From: Macrococcus sp. 19Msa1099
GTDB lineage: Bacteria > Bacillota > Bacilli > Staphylococcales > Staphylococcaceae
NCBI GenBank assembly: GCA_019357535.2
Contig: CP079956.2
Coordinates: forward strand, 88,240-152,239
Reading direction: 5' to 3'
DNA length: 64,000 nt
The notes under the pieces were generated by a model. That model searched no databases, was not told the DNA's origin, and was given only the letters and a program-made list of their open reading frames with translations. Positions 60,547 to 64,000 of the stretch are shown here, in pieces (within the stretch, counting starts at the first letter, position 1; each line of letters begins with the position of its first letter). The position numbers were made by a program, and so were the translations under genes.

Positions 60547-60600
60547 GTATACATTAGTGTACAACTGTATACGTATACAAGAATGTACAAGAGTATACGC
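60547..60600. repeat. 10-bp tandem repeat array 7 (about six units)
   Basis: Units near 60547, 60557, 60567, 60583 and 60593 keep 10-base steps, with an extra GTATACAA at 60573. It is upstream of the 60647-62530 operon that ends at the palindrome. Confidence 0.75.
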
Positions 60601-60646
60601 TCTATTATTGAGATATTTTAAATAATAATTATTAGGAGTGATTTAT

Positions 60647-61117
60647 ATGGCTAATACAAAAACACAAAAAAAATTAAGTATTTCTAAAATGAAAAGTGAG
60701 ATGATCTTTGAATGGTTTATCAATATTGGTGCAGCTAATATTAAAAGTAGAAAAGTTATACAAGAAAAATTAAATAAAGGTAAATCAACAATTTATAGAA
60801 ATATTGATAAATTAAAAGAAGTTGCTGAGGATAGGACTTACTTTGATGCACTAGCAGAAGTTTTTACTTTATCAGAGCTTAACACGTTAATAGAGCTGTT
60901 TAATGAGTACCAGACATTGCCCCCTGAAGAGAAAATGACTAAGGAAGAAAAACATGAAGCTGCGATAGCGGAGCAAAGAGAAACTGTAAATAAACACCTA
61001 AATTCTATGGGGATGAAAGAAATTACAGATGGTGCGGTAAAGCAGGAAGCGACAGATGATAACAACAAGACTGATATCGATAATTTAAAGAGTAAACTAA
61101 ACCATTTAGGTAAATGA
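60647..61117 (+). CDS. Putative HTH/coiled-coil DNA-binding protein
   Basis: From ATG 60647 (TTAGGAGTG upstream) the 156-residue protein has a possible HTH (SRKVIQEKLNKGKSTIYRNI) and an acidic, coiled C-terminal half. It opens the operon with RusA and the telomere-proximal gene. It may be a replication or telomere accessory factor. The family is not recognised. Confidence 0.6.
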   Translation: MANTKTQKKLSISKMKSEMIFEWFINIGAANIKSRKVIQEKLNKGKSTIYRNIDKLKEVAEDRTYFDALAEVFTLSELNTLIELFNEYQTLPPEEKMTKEEKHEAAIAEQRETVNKHLNSMGMKEITDGAVKQEATDDNNKTDIDNLKSKLNHLGK

Positions 61118-61127
61118 GGTGGGTTAA

Positions 61128-61556
61128 ATGTCAGAATGGAAGTTTACAGTAAACTTACAACCAGTACCTACCCCACGACCTTCATTTAGGTATGATCCAA
61201 AGAACAAGAAGACCATCACTTATTATCAGCAGAGCTATATTGATTACATGGATGCTGTTAAAAAGATGTTAGAAGAAGCAGGGGCATACAACGAAGACTT
61301 TTATAATGTGATGTCAGCTAAACTTGGTGTAAAAGCGGAACTATATTTTTATTTGAAAGTACCTAAAGGGCAAAAGCGTATTAATAATATTATGCGAACT
61401 ACTGCACCTGATTTAGACAACTTAATAAAATCCATCCTAGATAGCATATTCAAAGGTTTAAAGATAAAAGACAGTAGAATAACGATGATACAATCTGCAA
61501 AGTTCCAAGTGCTAGATAATCCAAGAACAGAGATAATTCTAAAGGGGGTAGACTGA
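61128..61556 (+). CDS. rusA: RusA-family Holliday-junction resolvase
   Basis: This 142-residue protein keeps the RusA pattern: the proline-rich start QPVPTPRPSFRYD, a conserved TTAPDLDNLIKSILDSIFKG with the catalytic Asp residues, and the later KDSRI-like Asp and Lys (KIKDSRITMIQSAKF). RusA dimers cut four-way junctions symmetrically. The gene lies 1.4 kb from the centre of a perfect palindrome, whose cruciform would be a natural substrate. GAGGTGG precedes the ATG, and the stop overlaps the next start. Confidence 0.88.
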   Translation: MSEWKFTVNLQPVPTPRPSFRYDPKNKKTITYYQQSYIDYMDAVKKMLEEAGAYNEDFYNVMSAKLGVKAELYFYLKVPKGQKRINNIMRTTAPDLDNLIKSILDSIFKGLKIKDSRITMIQSAKFQVLDNPRTEIILKGVD

Positions 61557-62530
61557 TGGCAACGACAAATCTAGAGAAGTTCCAGAAGATAGAGAAGATG
61601 ATGGAACAGGCGAAACCATTACTTGATAGCTATTTAAAGGGTTTAGAAGAACGACATGAATATATGTCTGTTTACAGATCTGAGTATCGTAAATTAAGGA
61701 ATGTAACTAAAAAGATAGCCTCAGATATAGAAAAGGATCTCAGAAGCAGAGAAGATACGACTACGAGCTATGAGAATGTTAAGTATAATATTCAGGCTGT
61801 ATATGAGAGACTTAAAGAAATAGCAGAAACGGAAATAGAGACTAAAGGGGCAAGTATGATACTTGAAGAGATGAGAGATGCTAAAGGAAGCCTTAATAAG
61901 AGCAAAGAAGTTAATATAAAGGCGCTAAAAAAGATAAATGACGTAGTAAAGAAATATAACATCCCTGTACCGCTTCTAGAGCAGTTTATTGAAGAATACG
62001 AAACTGAGGATGTCATAGGTCAAGAAGCGGCTGACACGCTCTTAAATGAGCTTAAACAGGGGGATAGTATGTATTTATCATCTTTTAGAGGATATAGGCA
62101 AGCATGTGAAGAAGACGACGAAGTATATGAGTACTATAGCGATGTTGTAGATGACTTTTTAGATTTCGGTCTTACGAATTACGGGGAAGCCCTCCAGGAA
62201 GTACTACCAGAAAGCACAGAGAAGAGGGTTGGTAGACCAGATGGAGAAGCATTGCTAGACGTATTAGTACCAATTAAATCTTCAGGTTTAGAGTACTTTC
62301 AATCAAAAAACCGCAACTCTCATGGTTATTATTACAACAGCCAGTACGCTAAAGAGTTAGCATACGTGCGTAGAGCTTTGCTAGAGGATCGAGAGTATAT
62401 AGGTACTAGAAACGCATTCAATCGCTTAACGTCAGCATTTGAACAACTCTCAGACTATATGTATGAACGATATCATCAACTAGGCGGAACGCCTGTAAAT
62501 TATCACGGACATGATGACAGAAAGAAATAA
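61556..62530 (+). CDS. Telomere-proximal hypothetical protein
   Basis: The 324-residue soluble protein has a helical, charged first half (EKFQKIEKMMEQAKPLLDSY; KEVNIKALKKINDVVKKYNI) and a Tyr-rich second half (KNRNSHGYYYNSQYAKELAY; FNRLTSAFEQLSDYMYERYH). No family is recognised. It is translationally coupled to RusA (TGATG) and is the last gene before the hairpin centre, so a part in telomere binding or resolution is a fair guess. Most of it is repeated in mirror form at 63318-64000. Confidence 0.6.
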   Translation: MATTNLEKFQKIEKMMEQAKPLLDSYLKGLEERHEYMSVYRSEYRKLRNVTKKIASDIEKDLRSREDTTTSYENVKYNIQAVYERLKEIAETEIETKGASMILEEMRDAKGSLNKSKEVNIKALKKINDVVKKYNIPVPLLEQFIEEYETEDVIGQEAADTLLNELKQGDSMYLSSFRGYRQACEEDDEVYEYYSDVVDDFLDFGLTNYGEALQEVLPESTEKRVGRPDGEALLDVLVPIKSSGLEYFQSKNRNSHGYYYNSQYAKELAYVRRALLEDREYIGTRNAFNRLTSAFEQLSDYMYERYHQLGGTPVNYHGHDDRKK

Positions 62531-62898
62531 GGTTTAAACTAACCCACAATAACACCATATAATAAAATAAGCAACAAAGCAAAAATATTTAAATAAAATT
62601 AACTTAATAAGAACAAACGTACAAGCAGTCTGCTTTCAGGCTGCTTTTTTGATGTGTGGAAATATTTTAACGAACAGCTAATAAAATAACAAATAATAAC
62701 AATTAGTTATTTTATAATAAATATATTTATAGATCTTAAAGTAAAAATAAATATCAATTATTGAAAATTATATAAAAATTAAAACATAAATCTTCAATAA
62801 TAAATATATGCAGAATGCATAGAAGTAAAATAAAAAACACAGTCTCAAAAATGGAACCAATAAAAGAACCAACACAGGAGGTAGTCCCAAAAATGAGA

Positions 62899-62949
62899 CC
62901 ATAGGCGCCAAGCCTATGGGCTATTAGCCCATAGGCTTGGCGCCTATGG
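62899..62949. other. Palindrome tip with paired mini-hairpins
   Basis: On each side of the centre CTATTAG the arm itself contains CCATAGGC, GCCAA, GCCTATGG (62899-62919 and its mirror). The tip can therefore fold as one long hairpin or as a T with two 8-bp side arms. GGCGCC occurs in both arms. This is the most structured part of the terminus and the likely binding or cleavage site. Confidence 0.75.
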
Positions 62950-63317
62950 TCTCATTTTTGGGACTACCTCCTGTGTTGGTTCTTTTATTGGTTCCATTTT
63001 TGAGACTGTGTTTTTTATTTTACTTCTATGCATTCTGCATATATTTATTATTGAAGATTTATGTTTTAATTTTTATATAATTTTCAATAATTGATATTTA
63101 TTTTTACTTTAAGATCTATAAATATATTTATTATAAAATAACTAATTGTTATTATTTGTTATTTTATTAGCTGTTCGTTAAAATATTTCCACACATCAAA
63201 AAAGCAGCCTGAAAGCAGACTGCTTGTACGTTTGTTCTTATTAAGTTAATTTTATTTAAATATTTTTGCTTTGTTGCTTATTTTATTATATGGTGTTATT
63301 GTGGGTTAGTTTAAACC

Positions 63318-64000
63318 TTATTTCTTTCTGTCATCATGTCCGTGATAATTTACAGGCGTTCCGCCTAGTTGATGATATCGTTCATACATATAGTCTGAGA
63401 GTTGTTCAAATGCTGACGTTAAGCGATTGAATGCGTTTCTAGTACCTATATACTCTCGATCCTCTAGCAAAGCTCTACGCACGTATGCTAACTCTTTAGC
63501 GTACTGGCTGTTGTAATAATAACCATGAGAGTTGCGGTTTTTTGATTGAAAGTACTCTAAACCTGAAGATTTAATTGGTACTAATACGTCTAGCAATGCT
63601 TCTCCATCTGGTCTACCAACCCTCTTCTCTGTGCTTTCTGGTAGTACTTCCTGGAGGGCTTCCCCGTAATTCGTAAGACCGAAATCTAAAAAGTCATCTA
63701 CAACATCGCTATAGTACTCATATACTTCGTCGTCTTCTTCACATGCTTGCCTATATCCTCTAAAAGATGATAAATACATACTATCCCCCTGTTTAAGCTC
63801 ATTTAAGAGCGTGTCAGCCGCTTCTTGACCTATGACATCCTCAGTTTCGTATTCTTCAATAAACTGCTCTAGAAGCGGTACAGGGATGTTATATTTCTTT
63901 ACTACGTCATTTATCTTTTTTAGCGCCTTTATATTAACTTCTTTGCTCTTATTAAGGCTTCCTTTAGCATCTCTCATCTCTTCAAGTATCATACTTGCCC
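63318..64000 (-). CDS. Mirror copy of the telomere-proximal gene (cut by window edge)
   Basis: This minus-strand frame repeats residues of the 61556-62530 product exactly, from its C-terminus back to about residue 98 (the visible first Met corresponds to ASMILEEMRDAKG). It is not a separate gene if the palindrome is a hairpin read-through. It is recorded so that it is not counted twice. Confidence 0.85.
   Translation of the reverse strand, partial: ASMILEEMRDAKGSLNKSKEVNIKALKKINDVVKKYNIPVPLLEQFIEEYETEDVIGQEAADTLLNELKQGDSMYLSSFRGYRQACEEDDEVYEYYSDVVDDFLDFGLTNYGEALQEVLPESTEKRVGRPDGEALLDVLVPIKSSGLEYFQSKNRNSHGYYYNSQYAKELAYVRRALLEDREYIGTRNAFNRLTSAFEQLSDYMYERYHQLGGTPVNYHGHDDRKK

Larger units (their letters stand above)
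61848..64000. repeat. Perfect inverted repeat, arms of at least 1076 bp (hairpin end)
   Basis: Each base from 61848 to 62923 is mirrored as its complement from 62925 to 64000 about the single T at 62924 (position p pairs with 125848 minus p). Checks at 61848-61857, 62530/63318, 62701 and 62871 all match, and the symmetry continues to the window edge. This is what an assembler writes when it reads around a covalently closed hairpin terminus. A real head-to-head palindrome or a chimeric long read are the alternatives. The terminal 390 bases hold one small terminator (GCAGTCTG/CAGGCTGC, 62625-62644) and no gene. Confidence 0.93.

Noticed and set aside
52173..60600. CRISPR array
   Set aside because: Units are only about 10 bases with no unique spacers, and no cas genes are present.
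63318..64000. Second, independent copy of the 324-residue gene
   Set aside because: The mirror is exact, including non-coding DNA, so it is more likely hairpin read-through than gene duplication.

Overview
The window is AT-rich plasmid DNA of a low-GC Gram-positive, most likely a staphylococcal-type host (Staphylococcus, Mammaliicoccus, Macrococcus or a relative). Pointers are the strong AGGAGG-type ribosome sites, frequent TTG/GTG starts, a SarA/MarR-type regulator, an MntR-like box before an Nramp gene, SbnA/SbnI-like enzymes known from staphylococcal siderophore loci, and many IS30, IS3 and IS1182 elements. No rRNA, tRNA or core chromosomal block is present.

Layout. (1) 1-7639: two same-direction IS30 copies bracket a small Rep_3 replicon (rep, iterons, decayed resolvase) carrying an AAA+ ATPase/S8 protease pair, which looks like a captured small plasmid. 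(2) 7714-16353: a compact minus-strand biosynthetic operon (29-residue pheromone-like peptide, GNAT, LOG hydrolase, SbnI-like serine kinase, HpaB-type flavin monooxygenase, Nudix, M24 metalloenzyme, SbnA-like PLP enzyme, PyrE, PyrD), faced by a divergent Rgg-type regulator. (3) 16526-29009: an IS3 element, then a plus-strand transfer-like operon (lysozyme-CHAP wall hydrolase, membrane proteins, MerR/resolvase-like protein, anchored nuclease, FtsK-type translocase, and a 707-residue protein of eight tandem HTH-like repeats). (4) 29093-39135: an IS-riddled accessory stretch with toxin remnants and immunity genes, two copies of a structured RNA, an SOS-controlled YolD operon and an MntH transporter. 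(5) 39254-44282: a type II CBASS operon (CD-NTase, Cap2, Cap3 broken by an IS30 element, Cap15-like effector). (6) 44560-49395: PBECR-type nuclease gene, a free-standing structured RNA, a serine resolvase, a plasmid Ddl, and a broken IS3 element. (7) 50069-62530: two secreted bacteriocin-like precursor/two-TM protein pairs, RadC, several small regulators and hypothetical genes, and a RusA resolvase, punctuated by 10-bp tandem repeats. (8) 61848-64000: a perfect inverted repeat centred on base 62924, as expected when an assembly reads through a covalently closed hairpin end.

Together the window reads as a large, possibly linear, mobile plasmid. It would end in a hairpin beside a Holliday-junction resolvase, may move double-stranded DNA with an FtsK-like pump, and carries defence (CBASS, AAA/protease), competition (bacteriocin-like, polymorphic-toxin) and a quorum-regulated small-molecule operon. 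Family assignments come from motifs read by eye; pathway and telomere proposals are inference.
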